Shown: positions 25,566-34,769, counted from the stretch's first letter. The stretch: 35,780 nucleotides of DNA from Candidatus Latescibacterota bacterium (GCA_030658975.1 JAUSBL010000115.1:1-35780), one strand, 5' to 3'. Notes: generated by a model from the letters alone, not told the origin. Made by a program: numbers and translations.

Positions 25566-26061
25566 GATCTGTTGCAGCGGCCGGTGCGATCGGAAGGGAA
25601 CGGATCCACGGTTTTCTTCACCCGTTGTCCGGTCGGATCGGAACCCCACATTCCTAGCCGTCCACCACGGGCCTTGTCGTTAAAAACACTCTCAGCATGC
25701 CGGTTGACGCTGAAAGCTGTGGATCCGGATTCCCTTCCGAAGTTTCGGCTCACTGTACGGGTCGGTCCAGGTTCATCCCTGCAACTGGTCCCACCCACGT
25801 TCGCAATCGTGGTTGCAGTCGGCATGCCATTCACGGACGCCGGCACCACCTCGCTAAAGCTATTGATTTATTTAAGGTTAAGAATCCGGAGGCAACCCGG
25901 ACCTCATCATGGAACGGCCGGGGAAGAAAAATCTTTGCCCCTCCCGACGCCACATGCGCGAACTGATTGATTCCTATGAAGTTGGAGTGGCAATAACTTT
26001 CATACCGGAAGATCCCGGGCGAAAATCCGTTGATACCGGGGGTTGGATCACCGAGGGGTCG

Positions 26062-29000
26062 TCAGTCGGCGTCGGGATCGTAGAGGCGGATCTTCTTCAG
26101 GAGATTGGGATAACTGATGCCGAGCAGACGCGAGGCCGCCGCCTTGTTGCCCCCGGTCGAAGCCAGCACGCGCGCGATCTCGCGGGCTTCGACCGCTCCG
26201 AGGACTTCGCGCAGGGTCGACGGAGTGCGGGACGCAGCAGTTTCGCCGTTGGCGGGAACGATCTCGGCCGGGAGGTGCTCCGGTCTCAGCATCGGTTCGC
26301 CGTGGGCCAGGACGATGGCGCGGTTGATGGCCTTGACCAGTTCCCGCACGTTTCCGGGCCAGGCATGACTCATCAGGGCGTCGATGAACGCCGCGGTGTA
26401 GCCGGGCGGCTCGCTGCCGCGCGCCGTGGCGTACCGGGCGATGAAGTGCGGGACCAGCAGGCCGATGTCCTCGCGGCGGTCCCGCAGCGGCGGCACGGCG
26501 AGCGGGAAATCCAGCAGCCGGTAGTAGAGGTCCTCCAGGAACTCGCCCCGCGCGACCTGCCCCTTGAGATCGCTCTTGGTGGCGCAGATGACGCGCACGT
26601 CGATGACCTGGTCGACATTCGCGCCGACGGGACGGATGGTCATCGAGTCCAGGAACAGCAGGATCTTGCCCTGCATGCCGAGCGGGAGTTTGCCGATCTC
26701 GTCGAGGAACACGGTGCCGCCGGCGGCTTCGGCCAGGAGGCCCTTCTTGTCGCCGTAGGCGCCCGTGAAACTGCCCCTGACGTGGCCGAACAGTTCGCTC
26801 TCGAGCAGCGTCTCGGGAATGGCCGCACAGTTGATGGCGAGGTACTTCCGGCCGGCGCGGCCGCTGAGATCGTGGATCGCCCGCGCGAACAGGCCCTTGC
26901 CGGTGCCGGTCTCGCCCTGGAGCAGCACGAGCAGATCGCTGGCGGCGACCTTGCGGACCACGTCCAGGAGCCGCAGCATGTCCGGATGTCCGGTGATGAT
27001 GCTGGCCAGGGCGCTCTCGCGCTCCGGGAGAGCCAGCGCCGAGGCGGCGGGCCGGTCGCGTTCGAGCTCGGCCACGTTCATCGCCAGGAAGCCGGACGCC
27101 GTCGAGAGGAATTCCAGAGCCGGGCGGAAGGCGGACGCGCCGGGATTGCCCGGGCAGCCCGACAGGTAGAGCAAGCCGTAGAGCTTGTCGGGCAGGGCGA
27201 TCGGGACGAAGAGGTTGATGTCCGTCGCGCAGGGCAACCCGGCGAGGAGCTTCGCGACGGCCGTGCCGGGTTCCGGTTTCGAGATCATCCGGGGTGCCGG
27301 CGAACCTGCGTAGAGCTTGTCCGCGAACCAGGTGGTGAGCTTCCGGGCGGTCGTCGCCGGCACGCCGCGGCTCGTCACGACCTGGTCGGAGACCGGGTAA
27401 TCGGCCAACGGCGTCAACGCCACGAACCCTTCCCTGGCGCCCGTGCGGACGAGCGCGGCCTCCAGCAACCCCCGCAGGGCGGTCTGGACGGCCTCCACGC
27501 GCTCGCCTTCGCCGCGGATCGCGAGGCGCTGCGGGTCCAGGAACGGCTGCTCGCCCACCAGGGCCCGTTCCAGTCGCCCGCGCAGGGCCGCAGCCTGCCC
27601 CGCCAGTTCGGGAGCATCGAACGCCGAGAGGGCCCGGTCCAGTTCGCCCAGGGCGATCAGGGCCTCGTCGTGTTCGCCGAGCAGCAGCAGGATCTCGGCG
27701 AAACCCTGCAGCAGGCGACCGTAGAGGTGCTCGTCCCCGCGCACCACGTCGCTCTCGACCGCCTCGCCGAGCGATCGCCGCAGGGCGACGAGTTCCTCGT
27801 GGGGCGCCACGCCGGCGCCTTCCCGGAGGTGGACGAGGACGGCGCGCGCGGCCTGGACCGGCAGCTGCTGTTTGTGGAACGTGCGCGTCGCGGTCTTGAA
27901 GTGGGAAGCGCCGCGCTCGATGTCGCCGAGCCGCGTCAACGCCTGGCCGAGGACCAGATGGCAGTATCCGACTTCGAACAGTTCGCCGCAGGCTAGGCAG
28001 ACTTGCAGCGCCGACTCGGCGCTCGTCGCGGCTTCGCGCCACTGCTGCCGGCCGGCCCTGGCCTCGGCGATGCGGCGCAGCAGTTCCCCCTCGAGGTCGG
28101 TGGACTTGCCGATCCCGCGGGCTTTCGCCAGACCCAGTTCGTAGTTGTAGAGGGCGCGTTCCCATTCGCCGCGGTGGGCCTGGATGTCGCCCATGTACTC
28201 GTCGGCGATGGCGGCCTCGCGCGGGTAGCCGGCCTGCTCGGCGAGGTGCTGGCCTTCCAACACCAGTTCCTCGGCCCTCAACAGGCGGCCCTCGATCAGG
28301 TCGAGTTGGCCGAGTGCTAGGCAGGCCTTGGTCCGGCGGTCCATGTCGCCGAGGCTCGTCGCCAGTCGCAGGCACTTCTCGAAGCTGGCGCGGGCCTCGC
28401 CGCGCCGTTCGGACTTGCGCAGGATGATGCCCTCGTTCAGGTGGAGGCGCGCCATCAGGTGGGTGGCGCCGTGCGCCGCAGCCAGTTCGAGGGACCGGCG
28501 CTGGTAGTCGAGGGCACGGTGCCAGCGGCAGGCGTTCTTCTGCAGCAGCGCCAGGTTGTTGTAGAGGATGGCCATGCCGAGCTCGTCGCCGATCCGGCGG
28601 AAGGTCGCCAGCGCGTCGGTGTAGAACTCCTCAGCCTTGTCCAGACGGCCGAGTCGATGATGGCAGACGCCCATCGTCACCTGGAGGTTGGCGACTTCGG
28701 TGTGGTCGTCGGTGACGGCCAGGACGGCGAAGGCGCGCTTGCACAGCAGCAGTGCGTCCGCGTACGCGCCCCGCTGCACCAGGAGGCTCGCTTCGCGGCC
28801 CAGCAGGGGGGCGGCGAGCAGGCGTCGCGCGGAATCGGGCAATCCCACCGCAGATTGCACCTGGGACTGCGCGTTCTGAAGCAGGTCGTGGGCCAGCGCG
28901 AGATCACCCAGATTGAGGGCGGCGTCGACGGTCTTGCGCTGCAGGGTGAGGGCGTGATCGAGATCGAGGCCGTCCAGCGCGGGGCCGTCGAGGATGCGCT

Positions 29001-29151
29001 GGTAGTATTCGAGGGCTGAGGAGTACGCGCTCGCTTCGAAGTGGAGGTCGCCGATCTCTTCCAGACGCACCCAATCGCCCCGTTCCTGGTTGCGGTGGGG
29101 GCCCGTATCGTGGCGGCGTTCCTGGCGCCTGTGTCTGGAATCCCGATCCAT
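26062..29151 (-). CDS. TPR-GAF-AAA+-Fis sigma-54-dependent activator
   Basis: The 1029-residue regulator has about 480 N-terminal residues of TPR helices (for example LGRLDKAEEFYTDALATFRRIGDELGMAILYNNLALL). A GAF-like sensor region follows at about 540-700 (GFVALTPLADYPVSDQ, then KLYGLLYLSG), and then a sigma-54 AAA+ core (about 715-960). Walker A is GETGTGKG with K752, the sigma-54 contact loop is GSFTGA (793-798), and Walker B is TVFLDEIG with D817-E818. The usual loop is GAFTGA, and Ser at position 2 is found in working activators. A Fis-type helix-turn-helix ends the protein (GGNKAAASRLLGISYPNLLKKI). There is no receiver domain, so it probably senses a ligand or partner via TPR/GAF. Its likely target is the sigma-54 promoter downstream. 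Confidence 0.93.
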   Translation of the reverse strand: MDRDSRHRRQERRHDTGPHRNQERGDWVRLEEIGDLHFEASAYSSALEYYQRILDGPALDGLDLDHALTLQRKTVDAALNLGDLALAHDLLQNAQSQVQSAVGLPDSARRLLAAPLLGREASLLVQRGAYADALLLCKRAFAVLAVTDDHTEVANLQVTMGVCHHRLGRLDKAEEFYTDALATFRRIGDELGMAILYNNLALLQKNACRWHRALDYQRRSLELAAAHGATHLMARLHLNEGIILRKSERRGEARASFEKCLRLATSLGDMDRRTKACLALGQLDLIEGRLLRAEELVLEGQHLAEQAGYPREAAIADEYMGDIQAHRGEWERALYNYELGLAKARGIGKSTDLEGELLRRIAEARAGRQQWREAATSAESALQVCLACGELFEVGYCHLVLGQALTRLGDIERGASHFKTATRTFHKQQLPVQAARAVLVHLREGAGVAPHEELVALRRSLGEAVESDVVRGDEHLYGRLLQGFAEILLLLGEHDEALIALGELDRALSAFDAPELAGQAAALRGRLERALVGEQPFLDPQRLAIRGEGERVEAVQTALRGLLEAALVRTGAREGFVALTPLADYPVSDQVVTSRGVPATTARKLTTWFADKLYAGSPAPRMISKPEPGTAVAKLLAGLPCATDINLFVPIALPDKLYGLLYLSGCPGNPGASAFRPALEFLSTASGFLAMNVAELERDRPAASALALPERESALASIITGHPDMLRLLDVVRKVAASDLLVLLQGETGTGKGLFARAIHDLSGRAGRKYLAINCAAIPETLLESELFGHVRGSFTGAYGDKKGLLAEAAGGTVFLDEIGKLPLGMQGKILLFLDSMTIRPVGANVDQVIDVRVICATKSDLKGQVARGEFLEDLYYRLLDFPLAVPPLRDRREDIGLLVPHFIARYATARGSEPPGYTAAFIDALMSHAWPGNVRELVKAINRAIVLAHGEPMLRPEHLPAEIVPANGETAASRTPSTLREVLGAVEAREIARVLASTGGNKAAASRLLGISYPNLLKKIRLYDPDAD

Positions 29152-29181
29152 CGAATGAGTCCCCTGGCGAGAAAGTGGGCT

Positions 29182-29224
29182 ATTCGAACTGGACTCTCCT
29201 CACCTCTTCAAAATTCGTGAATTT
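29182..29224 (-). promoter_or_regulatory. Possible promoter and operator of the sigma-54 activator gene
   Basis: The dyad AAATTC-GT-GAATTT (29211-29224) is a perfect palindrome with a 2-base centre. It touches a weak promoter on the minus strand: TTGAAG (29211-29206), 18 bases, TCGAAT (29187-29182). This would start about 24 bases before the activator ATG. A dyad next to the -35 suggests a repressor or autoregulatory site. Confidence 0.4.
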
Positions 29225-29235
29225 GCGGTGCGGCA

Positions 29236-29258
29236 CCGGCCGTTCTCCAGGCGGCCGG
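29236..29258 (-). terminator. Hairpin directly after the small exported-protein gene
   Basis: CCGGCCG (29236-29242) and CGGCCGG (29252-29258) pair perfectly across a 9-base loop, one base past the stop codon at 29260. There is no T-run. It may reduce read-through from the small gene into the activator gene or stabilise the short message. Confidence 0.45.
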
Positions 29259-29259
29259 C

Positions 29260-29571
29260 TCAGATCGTCGGAGCGATGCACGCGAAGACCGAGATCAACC
29301 ACTGGGCGAGCGAGGCCGCCGTGCTGGTCGATGCGGGCGGCGTCCAACTCGAAGTCCCGCCGACGATGGTGTTGCCCCGGTTGCCCGTGATGGCGTCGTC
29401 GGGATCGCCGTACTGGTGGACCAGGTCGTTCGCGGGCGGTGCCACCGGCGAAGCCACCGAGACGGCGGCGACGGGTGCCGACCCCGAGGACTCGGTTGGA
29501 GACGTCGCCTGGGCCGTCAGGGCCGAGGCGAGGATCAGCAACAACGCCACCGCGTGCATTGCCCTTTTCAT
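29260..29571 (-). CDS. Small exported protein of unknown function
   Basis: This 103-residue product is not recognised. It has a clear signal peptide (MKRAMHAVALLLILASALTA, predicted cleavage after QA at about 22). A Ser/Thr/Pro/Ala-rich stretch and a central DLVHQYGDPDDAITGNRGN segment follow, and then a hydrophobic C-terminus (ASLAQWLISVFACIAPTI) with a single Cys. The mature part would be about 81 residues. I chose the ATG at 29571 because GGAGTGGG precedes it; a GTG 18 bases upstream is less likely. It lies 108 bases upstream of the TPR-type sigma-54 activator in the same direction. A small exported product beside a TPR regulator recalls peptide-signalling pairs, but this is only an analogy. 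Confidence 0.6.
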   Translation of the reverse strand: MKRAMHAVALLLILASALTAQATSPTESSGSAPVAAVSVASPVAPPANDLVHQYGDPDDAITGNRGNTIVGGTSSWTPPASTSTAASLAQWLISVFACIAPTI

Positions 29572-29690
29572 GATCCCACTCCAATTCACTGTTGCCTGGC
29601 GGCGGATGCAGCCGGGCAGTCTCCCGTCCCCAGGTGCGCTGGGCAGTGGCCGGCGCCGGGTGGCATCCAGGCCCGAATCATGACTACAGT

Positions 29691-31082
<1,392 letters not shown>

Positions 31083-31156
31083 GTGGCCCTCCGCGGGCGG
31101 CCGGCTTGCGCCCGGCGCGCGGGTGGTGTAACTCTGGTTCTCGGATCGATCCCGAC

Positions 31157-31186
31157 ACGATGAGAGCGAGCCCGGCCGGGTGTCAA
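31157..31186 (-). promoter_or_regulatory. Possible promoter of the response regulator gene
   Basis: A perfect TTGACA (31186-31181 on the minus strand) lies upstream of the regulator start, but the best -10 at 18 bases, CATCGT (31162-31157), is poor. It may need an activator or be used by another sigma factor. Confidence 0.3.
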
Positions 31187-31232
31187 GACCGGATCGCCCG
31201 GCGGCTGCGGCCGACCGCCACGCAGGAGCGCC

Positions 31233-32300
31233 ATGGACCACAATCTGCCGCCGCTGATCCGCGACGTTCCCGTCGCCGGCCTGCGCGGCCTGCTGGAGGG
31301 GCTCGGCGCCGCCCCCTACCGGGGCGACCAGCTCGCGGGCTGGCTCTACGCCCGCGACGCCGCCGCCTGGGACGAGATGACCGACCTGCCCGCCGACCTG
31401 CGGGAGATCCTGGCCGCGCGCTGGGACCTGGACGGCCTGACGGTGCGCGACCGTCAGGTCTCGCAGGACGGGACGCGCAAGCACCTGTTCTCGCTGCGCG
31501 ACGGCCACGCCATCGAGAGCGTGACCATTCCCATGGAGCAGCACCTGACGTTCTGCATCTCGTCGCAGGTGGGTTGCGCGATGGCATGCAGCTTCTGCGC
31601 CACGGCGCGCGGCGGCCTGGTGCGCAACCTCGGCGCGGGCGAGATCGTCGAGCAGGTGCTCCGCCTGCGCCGCGACGCCGCGCTCGAAACCGTGCCCGGC
31701 TGCGCGGATCGTGCCTTCAACCTGGTCTTCATGGGGATGGGCGAGCCGCTCGACAACTTCGATGCGCTCGCCCAGGCCATCGACACGTTCACGTCCCCCG
31801 CGGGCCTGGGCATGTCGCCGCGGCGGATCACCGTCTCGACCTCGGGACATCCCGCGGGCATGCGGCGGCTGCTGGATCTGCCCCAGGGCGTGGGACTCAC
31901 CGTCTCGGTCAACGGCACGGATCCCGCCCTGCGGCGCCGCCTGATGCCCGTGCCGGGGCGCACGCCCCTGCCCGAGGTGCTCGACCTCGCACAGGAATAC
32001 GCCCGCCGCCGGCAGCGGCGCGTGACCATCGCCTACGTGCTGATCGACGCGGTGAACGACGGCGACCCGGAAGCCGCGGCGCTGGCGAAGCTCGTGCGGG
32101 GCCGCCCCTTCAAGGTCAACCTGATCCCCATGAACCGCATCGACGAGCGCTTCGGCCCGCCGGACGCGGCGCGGTTGCTGGGTTTCCAGGACGTGCTGAG
32201 GCGGGCGGGGGTGGAAGCCTACATCAGGATCAGCGGCGGCGACGACATCGCGGCCGCCTGCGGGCAGTTGCGGGAAAAGCATGCCGGGAAGGATCGCTGA
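31233..32300 (+). CDS. rlmN: Dual-specificity 23S rRNA/tRNA adenine-C2 methyltransferase RlmN
   Basis: RlmN is a radical-SAM enzyme that methylates A2503 of 23S rRNA and A37 of some tRNAs. The 355-residue product has a small N-terminal RNA-binding domain (about 5-75) and a radical-SAM barrel with the CxxxCxxC cluster C115-x3-C119-x2-C122 (VGCAMACSFC). The first catalytic Cys is C108 in LTFCISSQVG and the second is C343 in DDIAAACGQL. NLVFMGMGEPLDN and PFKVNLIPMNR are standard family blocks. AGGAG lies 4 bases before the ATG at 31233. The gene is divergent from the response regulator and convergent with the Rrf2-type regulator, which begins on the far side of a 27-base gap between stops. Confidence 0.96.
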   Translation: MDHNLPPLIRDVPVAGLRGLLEGLGAAPYRGDQLAGWLYARDAAAWDEMTDLPADLREILAARWDLDGLTVRDRQVSQDGTRKHLFSLRDGHAIESVTIPMEQHLTFCISSQVGCAMACSFCATARGGLVRNLGAGEIVEQVLRLRRDAALETVPGCADRAFNLVFMGMGEPLDNFDALAQAIDTFTSPAGLGMSPRRITVSTSGHPAGMRRLLDLPQGVGLTVSVNGTDPALRRRLMPVPGRTPLPEVLDLAQEYARRRQRRVTIAYVLIDAVNDGDPEAAALAKLVRGRPFKVNLIPMNRIDERFGPPDAARLLGFQDVLRRAGVEAYIRISGGDDIAAACGQLREKHAGKDR

Positions 32301-32327
32301 CCGGCCGCGCCGCCGCCGTGCGCGGGC

Positions 32328-32726
32328 TCAGACCAGGTCGGCGAGCGTCGTCTGTTCGAGCGCCGTGGTGAGCGCGGCCTGCGCCTTCTCCCAGACGCGG
32401 CTCATCTTGCACTCTTCGGTCCGGCAGCAGGGGTCGACCTTGCGCAGGCAATGGTTCAGGGCGATGCCCCCCTCGCAGATCTCCACGATCTCACGCAGGT
32501 TGATCTGCGATTTCTCGCGGCCGAGCGAGAAGCCGCCCTTCACGCCGCGGTGCGATTTCACGACGTTGTGCTGCGACAGCATCTGGAAGATCTTGGCCAG
32601 GAATGCTTCGGAGACCTCGCAGGCTTCCGCGAGCGCCTTGAGTCGGACGGGCGTGCCGTTGTCCCGCTCGGCGAGCTCCATCAGACCGCGGATGGCGTAT
32701 TCGGTCTGGCGAGTGATCTGCAGCAT
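32328..32726 (-). CDS. Rrf2-family transcriptional regulator with cysteine cluster (IscR/NsrR-like)
   Basis: The 132-residue protein has the Rrf2 winged-helix fold: LQITRQTEYAIRGLMELAERD at the start, a helix-turn-helix (LAEACEVSEAFLAKIFQML) and the wing VVKSHRGVKGGFSLGR. Four cysteines lie near residues 93-106, with spacing C-x6-C-C-x4-C, probably for an Fe-S cluster as in IscR or NsrR, although the spacing matches neither exactly. Such regulators sense Fe-S status, nitric oxide or redox state. I chose the ATG at 32726, with GGTGGG upstream; an ATG at 32750 is also possible. Its flanking genes mutY and rlmN both encode 4Fe-4S enzymes. Confidence 0.9.
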   Translation of the reverse strand: MLQITRQTEYAIRGLMELAERDNGTPVRLKALAEACEVSEAFLAKIFQMLSQHNVVKSHRGVKGGFSLGREKSQINLREIVEICEGGIALNHCLRKVDPCCRTEECKMSRVWEKAQAALTTALEQTTLADLV

Positions 32727-32810
32727 GGTCGTCCCACCCTTCTGGCGCATCGTGCCGCGGGCGCGGCCGGGCGATGGTCCCTCCTGGACGCCGGCAGCCC
32801 GCTAGGCGGA

Positions 32811-32839
32811 ATGATGGAAAAGCGGACACGCTAAGTCAA
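32811..32839 (-). promoter_or_regulatory. Possible promoter of the Rrf2 gene, overlapping the mutY stop
   Basis: On the minus strand, TTGACT (32839-32834) and CATCAT (32816-32811) are separated by 17 bases. The -35 shares its bases with the mutY stop codon. The leader would be about 78 bases to the ATG at 32726. Confidence 0.45.
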
Positions 32840-34011
32840 ATCTCAATCGGCACGCCGGCGCGGCGTAGTGCTTTGTGCGCCAGCGAACTCCAGGGAATCG
32901 CCGCCAGGCGGCCCGGACCGCAACGTACCCAACCCGCCGGCAGGGACCCGTCCCGCCCGAGCCCCGACTCGAAGACGTCCACGCGCAGGCGGTAGCGCGT
33001 GATCGCGTGCCGGAACACTCCCCGATGCTCCGGGGCGACCGCTCCGACCGGAATCACGTCCCGCCAGGCGGCGGCGAAGGTCTCGCGGGGATCCGCTCCG
33101 CCGGACCCGTACCAGGAGGTCGACGGCAGACCCCAAAGCCCCTCGTAGAGGCCGGCGAAGCCGTCGCGGACCGGCGCGCCCAGCCCCCGGCAGTGGACGG
33201 GGGTCGCTGAGCCGGGCGGCACGGCGACCAGACCGCGTCCGGCACGGACCACCAGAAGCGACAGGCTGACGGCTGTGGTCCCCGGCCCGACCTGCCGGCC
33301 GGCGACCGCCCCGGGTTCGCCGCCGAGCCGGGCCAGGCACCCCTGCGCCAGGGGGCAGGCGGCGCAGTCCGGCGCCGCCGGGGCGCAGATCGCAGCGCCC
33401 AGATCCATGAGCGCCTGGTTCCAGTCCCCCGGTCGGACGGGATCGACCAGTTCCGCGGCGAGGCGGTCGAGCGCCGCGCCGGTCAGGTCGTTGGCGGCCG
33501 CCGCGTCGCGGCAATGCAGGCGGCGCAGCACGCGCGCGACGTTGGTGTCGACGGCCGCCACGCGTTCGCCGCAGGCCATGCTGGCCACGGCGCCGGCCGT
33601 GTAGGGGCCGACGCCCGGCAAGGTTCGCCAGCCCGCGGCATCGCGCGGTAGTTCGCCCCCCGACGCCATCACGATGCGCGCCGCCGCGTGCAGCGACCGC
33701 GCGCGGCGGTAGTAGCCGAGGCCACTCCAGGCGGCCAGGACATCCTCGAGCGGGGCGGCGGCGAGGGAAGCCTGATCGGGGAATCTGTCGAGGAACGCCC
33801 GCCAGCGCGTCATGACCACGGCCACGGTCGTCTGCTGCAGCATGACCTCCGAGACCCAGATGCCGTAGGCCGACGGCCGCTCCCGCCAGGGGAGCGGCCG
33901 TCGCTCGCGGTCGTACCAGGCCAGCAGATCGCGCCGCAGCGCCAGGGCGTCGGCCGCCGCGCGGCGATCAGTGCCGTCGTTTCTCGTTCTGACGGTCAAC
34001 CTTCTTCTCAC
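32836..34011 (-). CDS. mutY: A/G-specific adenine DNA glycosylase MutY
   Basis: MutY removes adenine mispaired with 8-oxoguanine. The 391-residue protein has the HhH-GPD core with catalytic E55 in SEVMLQQTTV, the helix-hairpin-helix LPGVGPYTAGAVASM, and catalytic D155 in AAVDTNVARVLRRL. The 4Fe-4S loop is perfect, C209-x6-C216-x2-C219-x5-C225. A NUDIX-like C-terminal domain (about 245-385) that normally reads 8-oxoG follows. There the usual FSH/FTH loop reads F333-R334-H335 in GVFRHAIT. The start is uncertain: I use a GTG at 34011, which overlaps the TPR gene by 44 bases, and no in-frame ATG exists before the conserved region. Cotranscription with the upstream TPR gene is likely. Confidence 0.93.
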   Translation of the reverse strand: MRRRLTVRTRNDGTDRRAAADALALRRDLLAWYDRERRPLPWRERPSAYGIWVSEVMLQQTTVAVVMTRWRAFLDRFPDQASLAAAPLEDVLAAWSGLGYYRRARSLHAAARIVMASGGELPRDAAGWRTLPGVGPYTAGAVASMACGERVAAVDTNVARVLRRLHCRDAAAANDLTGAALDRLAAELVDPVRPGDWNQALMDLGAAICAPAAPDCAACPLAQGCLARLGGEPGAVAGRQVGPGTTAVSLSLLVVRAGRGLVAVPPGSATPVHCRGLGAPVRDGFAGLYEGLWGLPSTSWYGSGGADPRETFAAAWRDVIPVGAVAPEHRGVFRHAITRYRLRVDVFESGLGRDGSLPAGWVRCGPGRLAAIPWSSLAHKALRRAGVPIEI

Positions 34012-34735
34012 AGATGCGGATGTTCTCGCGGGCCTCGGCCTTGTACAGCGGGTCGCTGGACTCGGCGTCCGGGAGGGCCAGCGCCGTCTCGAACTCGGCG
34101 ATCGCCGCCTCGAACTGCTTCATCTCCATGTACGTGATGCCGAGCTCGAGATGATGGTTCACGGACCGGGGATTGATGCGGATGGCTTCCTGGAACGCGG
34201 CGACCGCCTTCTCGTCGCTGGCGCCCTGCGGCACGCCGCCGTAGACGACCTTGGCCGCGAGCTTCAGCACGGGACTCAGGTGCGTCACCTCGCGGTTCCA
34301 GCGGCCCAGGATGTGGTGGGAGCGGTCGTTGTTCGGGTCGCAGGCGATGGCCTTCTCGGCCTCGTCCCGCACCTCTTTGGACAGTTCGATCTTCTGCTTG
34401 CCGCCGACCGTCAGCGCCAGCTTGCCGACCGAGGCCGCCAGGTAGTGGTGGCCCCAGGTGTCGCCGGGTTCGAGGGCGACGGCGGCGCGGGCGTGCGCGA
34501 CAGCCTCCTCGAACAGCGCCTGCTTCGTGCCGCCGTCCTGCTCCAGGGTGCCGAGGTCGATCAGGACGCGCGCCAGGTTCCACTGCGCCGCATAATCGCC
34601 GGGATCCGCCTGCACGGCGGCCGTCAGGGCAGCCTTTTCCGCCGCGGGATCCGCCACGGCGGCGGCCGGCGGCACGGTCGTCAGCGCGCCGCACAGCGCG
34701 CACACCAGGACGAGGAATGAGATACGGCTTCGCAT
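33968..34735 (-). CDS. Exported TPR-repeat protein
   Basis: The 255-residue protein has an N-terminal signal sequence (MRSRISFLVLVCALCGALT, Ala-rich cleavage near 27). It continues with at least four TPR-like helix pairs, for example DYAAQWNLARVLIDLG, THLSPVLKLAAKVVYGGVPQ, KAVAAFQEAIRINPRSVNHHLELGITYMEMKQFEAAIAEFETAL. The arrangement is reminiscent of RMD-type (regulator of microtubule dynamics) TPR proteins that occur in some bacteria, with no known enzymatic role. The C-terminus is strongly basic. I chose the ATG at 34735 behind AGGAGG. It overlaps mutY downstream and is divergent from the acyl-CoA synthetase. A periplasmic protein-interaction role is likely, the partner is unknown. Confidence 0.82.
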   Translation of the reverse strand: MRSRISFLVLVCALCGALTTVPPAAAVADPAAEKAALTAAVQADPGDYAAQWNLARVLIDLGTLEQDGGTKQALFEEAVAHARAAVALEPGDTWGHHYLAASVGKLALTVGGKQKIELSKEVRDEAEKAIACDPNNDRSHHILGRWNREVTHLSPVLKLAAKVVYGGVPQGASDEKAVAAFQEAIRINPRSVNHHLELGITYMEMKQFEAAIAEFETALALPDAESSDPLYKAEARENIRICEKKVDRQNEKRRH

Positions 34736-34769
34736 GCTGCCTCCTGTTGGTCGCTGCGGGTCGAATGGC

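Larger units (their letters stand above)
25244..26061. other. 818-base AT-richer intergenic region
   Basis: This is the longest gap in the window. It lies between the stop of the sigma-54 activator and the lipoprotein start, both on the minus strand. It holds a sigma-54 promoter, a 30-base AT tract (the 60 bases at 25321-25380 are only one-third GC), a long inverted repeat with internal stems (25488-25565), and two 15-base near-identical direct repeats (25581-25595 and 25629-25643). A second AT-rich patch lies near 25855-25885. Open frames on both strands here have no ribosome site, no family match I recognise and atypical composition, so I call no gene. Confidence 0.75.

Noticed and set aside
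25355-25849. A 164-codon minus-strand frame in the long intergenic gap
   Set aside because: It has no ribosome site, no recognisable domain and mixed composition, and it crosses the structured inverted repeat. I treat it as chance.
25473-25970. A 165-codon plus-strand frame in the same gap
   Set aside because: It starts inside the repeat region with no ribosome site, lacks a family signature, and is antisense to the likely leader and enhancer region.
25261-26061. A tRNA or other known RNA gene in the AT-richer gap
   Set aside because: A GGTTCATCCC segment near 25770 resembles a T-loop, but no matching acceptor or anticodon stem surrounds it.
29590-29690. GG-N10-GC pairs upstream of the small exported-protein gene as a second sigma-54 promoter
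   Set aside because: The dinucleotide spacing is right, but the surrounding bases (such as CTGGATG and CGGC) match the consensus poorly, and such pairs are frequent in GC-rich DNA.
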